21,869 nt of DNA, taken from CAYXLI01 sp964464925. Its GTDB lineage: Bacteria > Acidobacteriota > Terriglobia > Bryobacterales > Bryobacteraceae. Numbering within the stretch: position 1 is the stretch's first letter; every line of letters starts with the position of its first letter. The position numbers and the translations under genes were made by a program. The stretch covers positions 1 to 21,869 of the forward strand of contig CAYXLI010000054.1 in the NCBI GenBank assembly GCA_964464925.1. Direction: 5' to 3'. Below are positions 14,890 to 21,869 of this stretch, one piece after another. The notes beneath the pieces were generated by a model. The model had not been told where the DNA came from. It was given only the letters and a program-made list of their open reading frames with translations, and did no database searches.

Positions 14890-17800
14890 ATGTTATCGTT
14901 ATCCACGAGTCGCCGACTCATTCATATTGCGGTCTGTTTGATGATGCTTACGATCGTTGCACTGCCCTTATGCGGCCAGGCAACGACTCTCGGGTCCATC
15001 GTTGGAACTGTGGTCGACGCCTCTGGGGCTAGCGTCCCAAATGCGCGTGTGACGGTCACAAATACACAGACCGGAATTGCGCGTGAGCTAACAACGGACG
15101 ACAACGGTTTCTTCCAGGCTCTTTCGCTCATTCCCGGCGTGTACTCTGCTGAGGTGTCGGCGCCCAATTTTCAGAAGCAGGTGCAGGATCAGCTCCGCCT
15201 GGAAGTCTCAGGCGCCATCACGTTGACGTTTCGGCTTGCCGTGGGCCAGACAACGGAAACAGTGCGGGTGACCGCTGAAGCCGAGTTGCTGAAGGCCACG
15301 GAAGGTTCTATGGCCACGACGATCGACAACACGAAAGTCGTTGAGCTTCCACTGAACGGCCGAAATTTCAACAACCTCGTACGGCTCACTCCCGGCGCGA
15401 CCCGAGGCACGAGTGGAGGCGGCGAAACGCTGAATGCCCAAACGTGGGCCGTTACGGGCAGCCGAAGCGACAACACGAATTACACTCTGGACGGGACGTA
15501 TAACAATGGGACCTTCTTCAAGACGGCGGCGATTGCGCCTTCGATCGATGCCATCTCGGAATTCAGGATCCAGACGAACATGTCGGCCCGCTACGGAGCA
15601 GCCGCCGGTGCGAACGTCAACGTCAGTATCAAGTCGGGCTCGAATGAGTACCATGGATCCTTTTACGAATTCCTGAGGAACGCGAAGCTCGATTCACGGG
15701 ACTATTTCGCCGCGCGCAAGCCGGATTTCAAATTCAATCAATTTGGCTTCACAGTCGGCGGGCCGCTTTCCATCCCGAAGTTGTACAACGCGAAAAACCG
15801 GACGTTCTTCTTCTTCAACTATGAAGGCTTCCAGCAGCGGCGTGCGGTGACGCAGGTTGGAACGATTCCAAACGAAGCTTGGAAGTCAGGCAACCTTGCA
15901 CTGAATCTGGATGGCTCGACTCCGCTTCCGAAGATCTTTGATCCGACCACTACCCGGCAAACCGGTGTTGACGCCCAGGGGCGGCCCGTTTACACCAGGG
16001 ATCCGTTTCCAAATAACATGATTCCGGCGAGTCGGATACCGGCTTACGTAAAGACCTACCTGAACCTGTGGTTCCCGTCCACTCTGGTTCCGTTGCCGGG
16101 CTTGAACACCAGCAACTTCATCAACTCCACGGGGCGTAGTAGGGAAGACAATCAGACTCACGCGAGAGTCGACCAGAAGATCTCGGAACACAACAACCTC
16201 TTCGGTCGAGTGTCCTGGTCTGACATCTTCGACGCGAATCCTCAAAACCTGCCGAACGCCAGTCAGGCGACATTCAACAAGTATGTGGGCGCGACTCTCA
16301 GCGATACGCACCTTTTCAGCCCCACCACTGTTCTCGACATTCGTCTCGGCTACCTCCGGGCGAATCTCGGCCAGGGTCCGATCCACAAGTTCATAAAGCA
16401 ATATCAGGAGTCGGGCCTGACCAACGTGCCCACGAACTTCCGTGATTTCGATTTTCCAGTCAACTTCAACGTCACGGGCGTAACCGGGCCCGGAAACGGA
16501 AACCTGGTGAACGGCCCCGATTTCACTTACCAGGCCTCGCTATCGATGACGAAGGTTGTGGACCGCCACACGGTCATGTTCGGATACGACTACACCAGAA
16601 TCCGAACCATTCACGATTCGGTCTTTCTGAATTTTGGGTTCAACAACGTGCCGACGTCGGATCCCCAAAACGTAGCCGCGACTGGCCAGCCGTTCGCGAG
16701 TTTTCTGCTTGGACTTCCCAGCGATGCCGGCCGAATCACCGGAGAGGCGGACCTCGACATCGGCCAGAATCTGAATCATCTGTGGATACAGGACGACTTC
16801 AAAGTTACTTCGAAGCTTACCCTCAATCTGGGGCTCCGCTGGGAATACAACGCGTGGCCTCATCACCGGCGGGGTCGAATGGGCGGCTTCGATATGACTA
16901 CCGGCCAGTTTTATTGGACCGGCAAGAATCCAATCACCGGAGCTCCCCCGAACATTCAGGAAACGATCGCGGACCCGAAATACCTGAATTTTGCCCCGCG
17001 AATCGGTTTTGCATACCGCCTCTTCCCGCGTACCGTAGTTCGCGGCGCATACGGCATTTTCTATAACTCGAACTTCGGGTGGGAATGGTCTACGGGCCGG
17101 GGAAACTGGCCGTACTCGATTTCCGACAACGTGACCGGCCTCAACATCGGTGGCGCGACTCCGACGCGTGCGGACCAACTGTTCGGATCGTTTGATCCGT
17201 CCAAGGTCGTTCCATTAGCGCAGCACACAATCTCGCGCGACCTCAGCATGCCCTACATGCAGAACTGGAATTTCGGCATCGAGCATCAAATCACGCAAAG
17301 TCTGCTACTGGAACTGAATTACCAGGGCGCCAAAGGCACGCACTTGCAAAGCTTCCTCAGTACCAACGATCCGCCGCCCGGTCCGGGCGATCCGAACCCG
17401 CGCCGTCCTTATCCGCAAGGTGGTTCTCTTAGCGAATTGAAGATGATCGCCACGTCCAGATACAACGCCCTCACCGCCAAGGCGGAACAGAGGCTCTGGC
17501 GTGGTCTCACGTACATCGCGTCCTACGCCTATCAGAAGAGCATCGACCTGAGCTCTGACTTCGGAGGCACGTCGCCGCAGAATAACCAGAACATCCGCGC
17601 GGACCTGGCGCCGTCCGGTTTCGATCAGACCCACGTTTTCAACACCGGTTATAGCTACATGCTCCCCGGCCAGAACCTTCACGGGTTCGCGAAGTATGTT
17701 GTTGGGGGTTGGCAGACGTCCGGAATCATCACGCTCGAAACCGGCCGCCCATTCAACGTCACACTTCCATTCGATAACGCCAACGTTGGCGCCAGAGGCA

Positions 17801-18162
17801 ACTTCCAACGGCCTAATCTTGTCGGGAATCCCTTCCCGCCGGGTTGGCACAGCACATTTGGTCCGGGTGGACTCTATTTTGACCCCTCGGCATTTGCTGC
17901 TCCGCCCCAGTACACGTTCGGCAACCTTGGGCGAAACGCCCTCAGAGGGCCGGGCTTCAAAAACTTCGATGTGACTGCGTTCAAGAACTTCCTGTTCACC
18001 GAGCGCGTCCGTCTGCAATTCCGGACCGAGTTCTTTAACGCCTTCAACATGGTGAATTTCAGCAACCCAGGCGGTAGCTTTGGGACGCCAACCTTTGGCC
18101 GGAGCACCGGCACCCAAAATCAGCAGCGCTCTATCCAGTTCGGATTGAAGCTGTACTATTAG
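14890..18162 (+). CDS. TonB-dependent receptor, Oar-like, with N-terminal carboxypeptidase-regulatory domain
   Basis: 1,090 aa from the ATG at 14890. A signal peptide covers about residues 1-31 (basic SRRLIHIA then a hydrophobic core ending LPLCGQA). The CarboxypepD_reg domain is at about 35-115 (GSIVGTVVDASGASVPNARV ... GVYSAEVSAPNF). The plug contains VVELPLNGRNFNNLVRLTPG, typical of acidobacterial receptors of this type. A long beta-barrel follows and the chain ends RSIQFGLKLYY with a terminal Tyr. It shares overall plan and C-terminal motif with the receptor at 7702-11280 but has a different plug motif and is about 100 residues shorter, so the ligands may differ. It should span the outer membrane and be powered by TonB/ExbB/ExbD encoded elsewhere. 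It forms an operon with the TPR gene 2 bases downstream. Confidence 0.94.
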   Translation: MLSLSTSRRLIHIAVCLMMLTIVALPLCGQATTLGSIVGTVVDASGASVPNARVTVTNTQTGIARELTTDDNGFFQALSLIPGVYSAEVSAPNFQKQVQDQLRLEVSGAITLTFRLAVGQTTETVRVTAEAELLKATEGSMATTIDNTKVVELPLNGRNFNNLVRLTPGATRGTSGGGETLNAQTWAVTGSRSDNTNYTLDGTYNNGTFFKTAAIAPSIDAISEFRIQTNMSARYGAAAGANVNVSIKSGSNEYHGSFYEFLRNAKLDSRDYFAARKPDFKFNQFGFTVGGPLSIPKLYNAKNRTFFFFNYEGFQQRRAVTQVGTIPNEAWKSGNLALNLDGSTPLPKIFDPTTTRQTGVDAQGRPVYTRDPFPNNMIPASRIPAYVKTYLNLWFPSTLVPLPGLNTSNFINSTGRSREDNQTHARVDQKISEHNNLFGRVSWSDIFDANPQNLPNASQATFNKYVGATLSDTHLFSPTTVLDIRLGYLRANLGQGPIHKFIKQYQESGLTNVPTNFRDFDFPVNFNVTGVTGPGNGNLVNGPDFTYQASLSMTKVVDRHTVMFGYDYTRIRTIHDSVFLNFGFNNVPTSDPQNVAATGQPFASFLLGLPSDAGRITGEADLDIGQNLNHLWIQDDFKVTSKLTLNLGLRWEYNAWPHHRRGRMGGFDMTTGQFYWTGKNPITGAPPNIQETIADPKYLNFAPRIGFAYRLFPRTVVRGAYGIFYNSNFGWEWSTGRGNWPYSISDNVTGLNIGGATPTRADQLFGSFDPSKVVPLAQHTISRDLSMPYMQNWNFGIEHQITQSLLLELNYQGAKGTHLQSFLSTNDPPPGPGDPNPRRPYPQGGSLSELKMIATSRYNALTAKAEQRLWRGLTYIASYAYQKSIDLSSDFGGTSPQNNQNIRADLAPSGFDQTHVFNTGYSYMLPGQNLHGFAKYVVGGWQTSGIITLETGRPFNVTLPFDNANVGARGNFQRPNLVGNPFPPGWHSTFGPGGLYFDPSAFAAPPQYTFGNLGRNALRGPGFKNFDVTAFKNFLFTERVRLQFRTEFFNAFNMVNFSNPGGSFGTPTFGRSTGTQNQQRSIQFGLKLYY

Positions 18163-18164
18163 CT

Positions 18165-19145
18165 ATGCTGCCGCTCGTCGCGCTTTGGCTGCTGGCCGCT
18201 CAAGCGCCCGGTGCGAGCGACCTGGCCACTGTCGAACGAATAGCGGAAACGAACACAAAGGCCCATCCGATTGCCGAAAACTGGCAGCGGTTGGGCCTTG
18301 CGCGTTTCATGCAGAACCGTTTCGAGACGGCGATTCCGGCCTTTCGGGAGGCAATTGCGCGGAACAACTCATTGTGGCCGTCGCATCTCTTTCTCGGTAT
18401 ATCGCTGTATCGTACGAATCAGTTCAAGGCTGCAGTGGACTCCCTGGAGACAGCGAGGCGGCAGGCTCCGCCGCGGGCACAAGGCTCGGACGACATCGAC
18501 TATTGGCTTGGTGCGACGTATATCGCCCTGAATCAGCCTTGGAACGGGATCACAAGCCTGGAGGTTCTGCTCTCACGAAATCCCGCCCACCGCGACGGTC
18601 TTGCGATGCTTGCCCGCGCATACGCCGATCTCGCTGGATCGGTTTGGAACGATGTTGCTGAACGTTCCTTCGCCACTCCCGCGGGATTGGAAGTGCATGG
18701 GCATGCCCTGGAATCGGATGGCAATTACACCGATGCGCTGGCCGCATACGAGCAATCGAAGGCGCTGGCGCCGTCGCGACCCGGTCCTGGCCGCGAGATA
18801 GGACGCTTACTGCTACAGCAGGGTAAGACGGTGGAGGCAGTGAAGGCTCTGCAGGCCGAACGGGAATTGGCTCTTTTCGATCCCGAGACCTGTTACGTTG
18901 CCGCCCTCGGCTTGATTCAATCAGGACGAATGGCGGAGGCTCTGCCGCTCCTACAAGAGGCGGACGAGTGGGTCCGCACGGATGCCGATGTGCCCATCGC
19001 GCTGTCACAGGTTCTTTTGTCCATGAAGCGTCCGGCGGACGCGGTCGCGCCCGCGCGGAAGGCGTTGGCGCTCGATCCATCCTCCGTCGCCGCGCAGGAG
19101 TTACTCAGCGCCGCACTCGCCCAGCAGCAACAACAAGCGCACTAG
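18165..19145 (+). CDS. Secreted TPR-repeat protein (326 aa)
   Basis: ATG start two bases after the receptor stop, without an evident strong ribosome binding site, so translation probably depends on the receptor message. Signal peptide MLPLVALWLLAAQA. About seven TPR-like units follow, several degenerate (AFREAIARNNSLWPSHLFLG, AYEQSKALAPSR, PARKALALDPSSVAAQELL). The C-terminus is glutamine-rich (AQQQQQAH). No catalytic motif is visible. The receptor-TPR order matches the minus-strand operon, where the receptor is also followed by a TPR gene, suggesting that this pairing is functional. Meets the TPR gene on the opposite strand with only two bases between stop codons. Confidence 0.9.
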   Translation: MLPLVALWLLAAQAPGASDLATVERIAETNTKAHPIAENWQRLGLARFMQNRFETAIPAFREAIARNNSLWPSHLFLGISLYRTNQFKAAVDSLETARRQAPPRAQGSDDIDYWLGATYIALNQPWNGITSLEVLLSRNPAHRDGLAMLARAYADLAGSVWNDVAERSFATPAGLEVHGHALESDGNYTDALAAYEQSKALAPSRPGPGREIGRLLLQQGKTVEAVKALQAERELALFDPETCYVAALGLIQSGRMAEALPLLQEADEWVRTDADVPIALSQVLLSMKRPADAVAPARKALALDPSSVAAQELLSAALAQQQQQAH

Positions 19146-19147
19146 CT

Positions 19148-20017
19148 TTACTGCTTATCCTGGGCCGCGGAACGACGGCGCGCCAGCAGCTCACTATGGA
19201 GCTTCAGCTCTTTTTTTGAATCCGCATCATGACCCAGTTCTTTGTACAGAGTGCCCAGCAGGAAGTGCACCTGTTCGTCGCTGGGACGCATCTTTGCTAC
19301 TGCAACCCACTGTGCGAGCGCGTCCTCACGGCGGCCAGCCTTCCGGTACGCCTTACCCAACTCTCGATGTGCAAACGGTGATTCCGGAAGGGCCTCGACG
19401 GCCCGCTCCAGCACCGGCATCGCATCGCGCGGCCGGTCGCCAGCGAGGAGCACTTCACCTAGCCGTAGATTGGCGAGGCCGTGGTGCGGGTTGCGCGTTA
19501 GCTCGATTCGGAGTTCCTCCTCCGCCGCGGACAGATCTCGTTGCCTCCACAAGACGTCTCCGATCAGAAAATGAATTCCGCTCCGTTGCGGGTCCTTTGC
19601 GGCGGCCGACCTGTATGCTTTCAATGCATCGGCGAGCCGCCCCTGTAATTCCAATTGCCGCCCCGTAAGTTCGGCAACCTCCGGTGAGCCGGGCGCAACG
19701 CGGCGAAGGTCTGCGAACCGGTCCTTCGCTAATTGTTGAAGAATCTTTCCGGCCTGGAAGCGAATTTCGGGAGGGGAAGCAGCGTCCCCTGCCACCTCCA
19801 GATGGGGTAGGGCTTCGGGTATGCGGCCGAGCTCGATCAATGCTCGTGCAAGCAAAAGGTGTACCTCGGCGTTTTTGGGATCGGCCTTCGCGGCGGTGTT
19901 CAGTCGATCGATGGCGCCTTGGAAGTCACGATGCCAAAATGCGGCCCGCCCCTGCTCCAGGGCGGAAATCTGAGATGCGAATGCGAGTGCTGTTACGATT
20001 GCCGCAGAAGCAAACAT
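19148..20017 (-). CDS. Secreted TPR-repeat protein (289 aa)
   Basis: I place the start at the ATG at 20017, preceded by GGTGG and followed by a signal peptide (MFASAAIVTALAFASQISA). An upstream in-frame ATG at 20098 would add 27 residues without signal character and run into the divergent CRTAC1 gene. About seven TPR units follow (RLNTAAKADPKNAEVHLLLA, ELRIELTRNPHHGLANLRLG, VLERAVEALPESPFAHREL). The basic C-terminus ends ELLARRRSAAQDKQ. Near the end a run of seven A residues encodes part of SKKELK and is the complement of the proposed terminator T run. It is divergent from the CRTAC1 gene at 20050 with about 32 bases between starts, so the two may be co-regulated. Confidence 0.9.
   Translation of the reverse strand: MFASAAIVTALAFASQISALEQGRAAFWHRDFQGAIDRLNTAAKADPKNAEVHLLLARALIELGRIPEALPHLEVAGDAASPPEIRFQAGKILQQLAKDRFADLRRVAPGSPEVAELTGRQLELQGRLADALKAYRSAAAKDPQRSGIHFLIGDVLWRQRDLSAAEEELRIELTRNPHHGLANLRLGEVLLAGDRPRDAMPVLERAVEALPESPFAHRELGKAYRKAGRREDALAQWVAVAKMRPSDEQVHFLLGTLYKELGHDADSKKELKLHSELLARRRSAAQDKQ
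19198..19217 (+). terminator. Intrinsic terminator for the receptor-TPR operon, inside the antisense gene
   Basis: GAGC-TTCA-GCTC (19199-19210) followed by seven T residues, about 55 bases after the plus-strand stop. The stem is short (4 bp) but the T run is good. An alternative upstream pairing AGCTC/GAGCT (19188-19203) could compete. The site lies within the 3' coding end of the minus-strand TPR gene. Confidence 0.4.
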
Positions 20018-20049
20018 CGGTACGCCACCATTATGAAGGACGAATGCAA

Positions 20050-21771
20050 ATGGGTCTGAGCCGCAGGGGGTTCCTGGCCGGCACCTTACTAAGTACACGC
20101 CTGAACGCGCAGGGTGTATCGGCTCGATCGGTGAAGCCGCTACCGCGCGGTAAACCGTCCGGATTACCGTTTCATTCGAAGTTAACCGATATCGCTGCCG
20201 AGGCGGGCCTTCGCAAACCTGTGATCTGCGGTCCCACCGATCACAAGGACTATATCGTGGAGACAGTAGGCTGCGGCGTCGCCTTTATTGATTACGATAA
20301 CGACGGATGGCCGGATATCTTTTTGCTCAACGGAACGAGATTCGAGGGTGCTCCAGAAGCGACGAACCGGCTGTATCACAACAACCGCGATGGTACGTTC
20401 ACAGACGTGACGGAGAAGGCCGGCCTTGTTCGGACGGGTTGGGCCTCCGCCGTCACCGTCGGCGACTACAACAATGATGGCTGGACCGACATGTTCATCA
20501 CGTATTGGGGACAGAATGTTCTTTACCGTAATAACGGCGACGGAACATTCACTGACGTCACCAAAGAAGCAGGGCTCCTCCGGCCAGGGAATCGCTGGAG
20601 TTCCGGATGTGCTTTTGTCGACTTTAATCGCGATGGAATGCTGGACCTCTGCGTTGCGACGTACCTCCAGTTCGATCCGAAAGCAGTGCCCAAACCGGGC
20701 GAAACAAGCAACTGCAATTGGAAGGGCATACCCGTGAACTGCGGGCCGCGCGGCTTGCCTCCCGGCGGCGTGTCTCTTTACCGCAACAACGGAAAAGGTG
20801 CCTTTGTGGATGTCACGGCGGAATCCCGCGTGAATGAAGCCGAAGGCAGCTACTGCATGACGGTAGCGGCGGCGGACTTTGACAACGATGGCTGGCCGGA
20901 TCTGTTCGTCGCGTGTGACTCCACTCCGAGCTTTCTGTTGAAAAACAATCGCGACGGTACGTTTACCAACATCGGTCTTGAATCCGGTGTTGCCCTGAAT
21001 GAGGATGGCATGGAGCAGGCAGGCATGGGCGTCGGCGTTGGCGATTTCGATCTCGATGGATCATTGGACATTCTGAAGACCCACTTTACAGACGACACGA
21101 ATATCCTTTACAAAAACGACGGAAAGGGCAACTTTGCCGACGTGACGATCGCGTCGGGGCTGGGGGTTGAGACGCGATTTACAGGGTGGGGGGCAGGAAT
21201 CGTGGATCTGGATAACAACGGATTCCCGGATCTGTTCTACGTGACCGGCAATGTCTATCCCGAGATTGAACGGCGCCTCCCTGCGTACCCGCTCCGTACG
21301 CCTCGGGTCGTATTCCGAAACCTAGGCAACGGGAGGTTCGAGGAACTGTTCGATGCCGGTGAGGGCGTCAGCACTCCGCACTGCAGCCGCGGATGCGCGT
21401 TCGGTGACTTCGACAACGATGGTGATGTCGATATGGTGATCGTCAATCTGAACGAGCCTCCATCTCTGTTGCGGAATGATGTAAGCGGCGGCGGCAACTG
21501 GATCAAGATCAAGCTGACCGGAACAATATCGAACCGAAGCGCCATCGGAGCCCGTGTGACTGCCATCTACGGTTCGCACAAACAGAGTCAGGAAGTTCTT
21601 AGCCAGTCGAGTTTTTACTCGGCCAACGATCTGCGGCTTCACTTTGGATTGGGCAGCGCACCGGCCGTGGATTTGGAGGTCAGATGGCCGAACGGAGGCC
21701 GTGAATCATATCGTGCGCTCAAGCCAAACCGAATTATTGAGATTGTTGAGCGCCGGGGAATCAAGGCCTAA
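20050..21771 (+). CDS. CRTAC1-family protein: seven-bladed FG-GAP/VCBS propeller + ASPIC/UnbV domain, Tat signal
   Basis: 573 aa from the ATG at 20050, nine bases after GAAGGA (20035-20040); an ATG at 20044 is the alternative with a spacing of three. The N-terminus MGLSRRGFLAGTLLSTRLNA has a twin-arginine motif (SRRGFLAG), so Tat export is likely. Seven DxDxDG-type loops are present (IDYDNDGWPD, GDYNNDGWTD, VDFNRDGMLD, ADFDNDGWPD, GDFDLDGSLD, VDLDNNGFPD, GDFDNDGDVD); the second, third and sixth have Asn substitutions. ASPIC/UnbV domain at about 482-570 (NWIKIKLTGTISNRSAIGARV, FGLG, RWPNGG). Cys-x8-Cys-Gly-Pro near residues 220-229, about ten cysteines in total. Most similar by eye to the partial gene at 1-912. 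It is not directly preceded by a TPR gene on its own strand, unlike the others, but faces one divergently. Confidence 0.95.
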   Translation: MGLSRRGFLAGTLLSTRLNAQGVSARSVKPLPRGKPSGLPFHSKLTDIAAEAGLRKPVICGPTDHKDYIVETVGCGVAFIDYDNDGWPDIFLLNGTRFEGAPEATNRLYHNNRDGTFTDVTEKAGLVRTGWASAVTVGDYNNDGWTDMFITYWGQNVLYRNNGDGTFTDVTKEAGLLRPGNRWSSGCAFVDFNRDGMLDLCVATYLQFDPKAVPKPGETSNCNWKGIPVNCGPRGLPPGGVSLYRNNGKGAFVDVTAESRVNEAEGSYCMTVAAADFDNDGWPDLFVACDSTPSFLLKNNRDGTFTNIGLESGVALNEDGMEQAGMGVGVGDFDLDGSLDILKTHFTDDTNILYKNDGKGNFADVTIASGLGVETRFTGWGAGIVDLDNNGFPDLFYVTGNVYPEIERRLPAYPLRTPRVVFRNLGNGRFEELFDAGEGVSTPHCSRGCAFGDFDNDGDVDMVIVNLNEPPSLLRNDVSGGGNWIKIKLTGTISNRSAIGARVTAIYGSHKQSQEVLSQSSFYSANDLRLHFGLGSAPAVDLEVRWPNGGRESYRALKPNRIIEIVERRGIKA

Positions 21772-21778
21772 AGTGTTC

Positions 21779-21868
21779 TGGCGGTGAGGGTGGGATTCGA
21801 ACCCACGGAACCCGTAAAGGTTCAACGGTTTTCGAGACCGCCCGATTCAACCGCTCTCGCACCTCACC
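21779..21868 (-). tRNA. tRNA-Ser (anticodon CGA)
   Basis: On the minus strand the 7-bp acceptor stem GGTGAGG/CCTCACC pairs fully. The anticodon loop CTCGAAA sits on a GCGGT/ACCGT stem, giving anticodon CGA (reads UCG). A long variable arm (GAACC/GGTTC) marks a class II tRNA, and the T arm is GTGGG-TTCGAAT-CCCAC. The discriminator base is G as in serine tRNAs, and the 3' CCA is encoded (21781-21779). It ends seven bases from the stop of the CRTAC1 gene, tail to tail. Confidence 0.95.
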
Positions 21869-21869
21869 G

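Noticed and set aside
19684..20049. The 122 or so extra codons upstream of the CRTAC1 start at 20050
   Set aside because: This in-frame extension runs antisense through the signal-peptide end of the TPR gene and would hide the twin-arginine signal; the SD and the paralogue at 1-912 support the later start.

Overview
The window looks like a chromosomal stretch of a GC-rich Gram-negative bacterium. The best fit is an Acidobacteriota of the Bryobacterales/'Solibacter' type. The reasons are two Oar-type TonB-dependent receptors with an N-terminal carboxypeptidase-regulatory (Ig-like) domain and a terminal aromatic residue, together with many secreted TPR proteins and CRTAC1 (FG-GAP/VCBS + ASPIC/UnbV) proteins. 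This is inferred from gene content; no rRNA or other phylogenetic marker is present.

All eleven protein genes belong to only three families: five CRTAC1 propeller proteins (one cut by the left edge), four TPR proteins and two receptors. The only RNA gene is a tRNA-Ser(CGA) at the right edge. There is no enzyme, transposase, transporter ATPase, DNA-binding regulator or CRISPR array.

Layout. (1) Minus strand, 1-11280: an operon read right to left as receptor, 1.1-kDa-residue-scale giant TPR protein (about 1,106 aa), then three CRTAC1 proteins. The last four genes are joined by 4-base start/stop overlaps (TTGA, GTGA, ATGA). A 12-bp perfect hairpin separates receptor and TPR genes. (2) 11281-11525: a divergent control region with a good minus-strand promoter, a TATAAT on the plus strand, and two inverted repeats. 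(3) Plus strand 11526-14764: TPR then CRTAC1, again with a GTGA overlap. (4) Plus strand 14890-19145: a second receptor followed 2 bases later by a TPR gene, with its own promoter and a strong ribosome binding site. (5) Minus strand 19148-20017: a TPR gene that meets the previous one tail to tail with 2 bases between stop codons. (6) Plus strand 20050-21771: a fifth CRTAC1 gene, divergent from the TPR gene and most similar by eye to the partial gene at the left edge. (7) Minus strand 21779-21868: tRNA-Ser.

How the parts may work together (inference): the receptors would sit in the outer membrane and be energised by TonB. The TPR proteins and seven-bladed, calcium-loop-rich CRTAC1 propellers all carry export signals and would act in the periplasm or at the surface. 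The repeated receptor + TPR + propeller composition is reminiscent of SusC/SusD-type uptake, where SusD is itself a TPR-like helical protein, but no substrate can be named from this sequence. All reading frames are intact and I saw no pseudogene.
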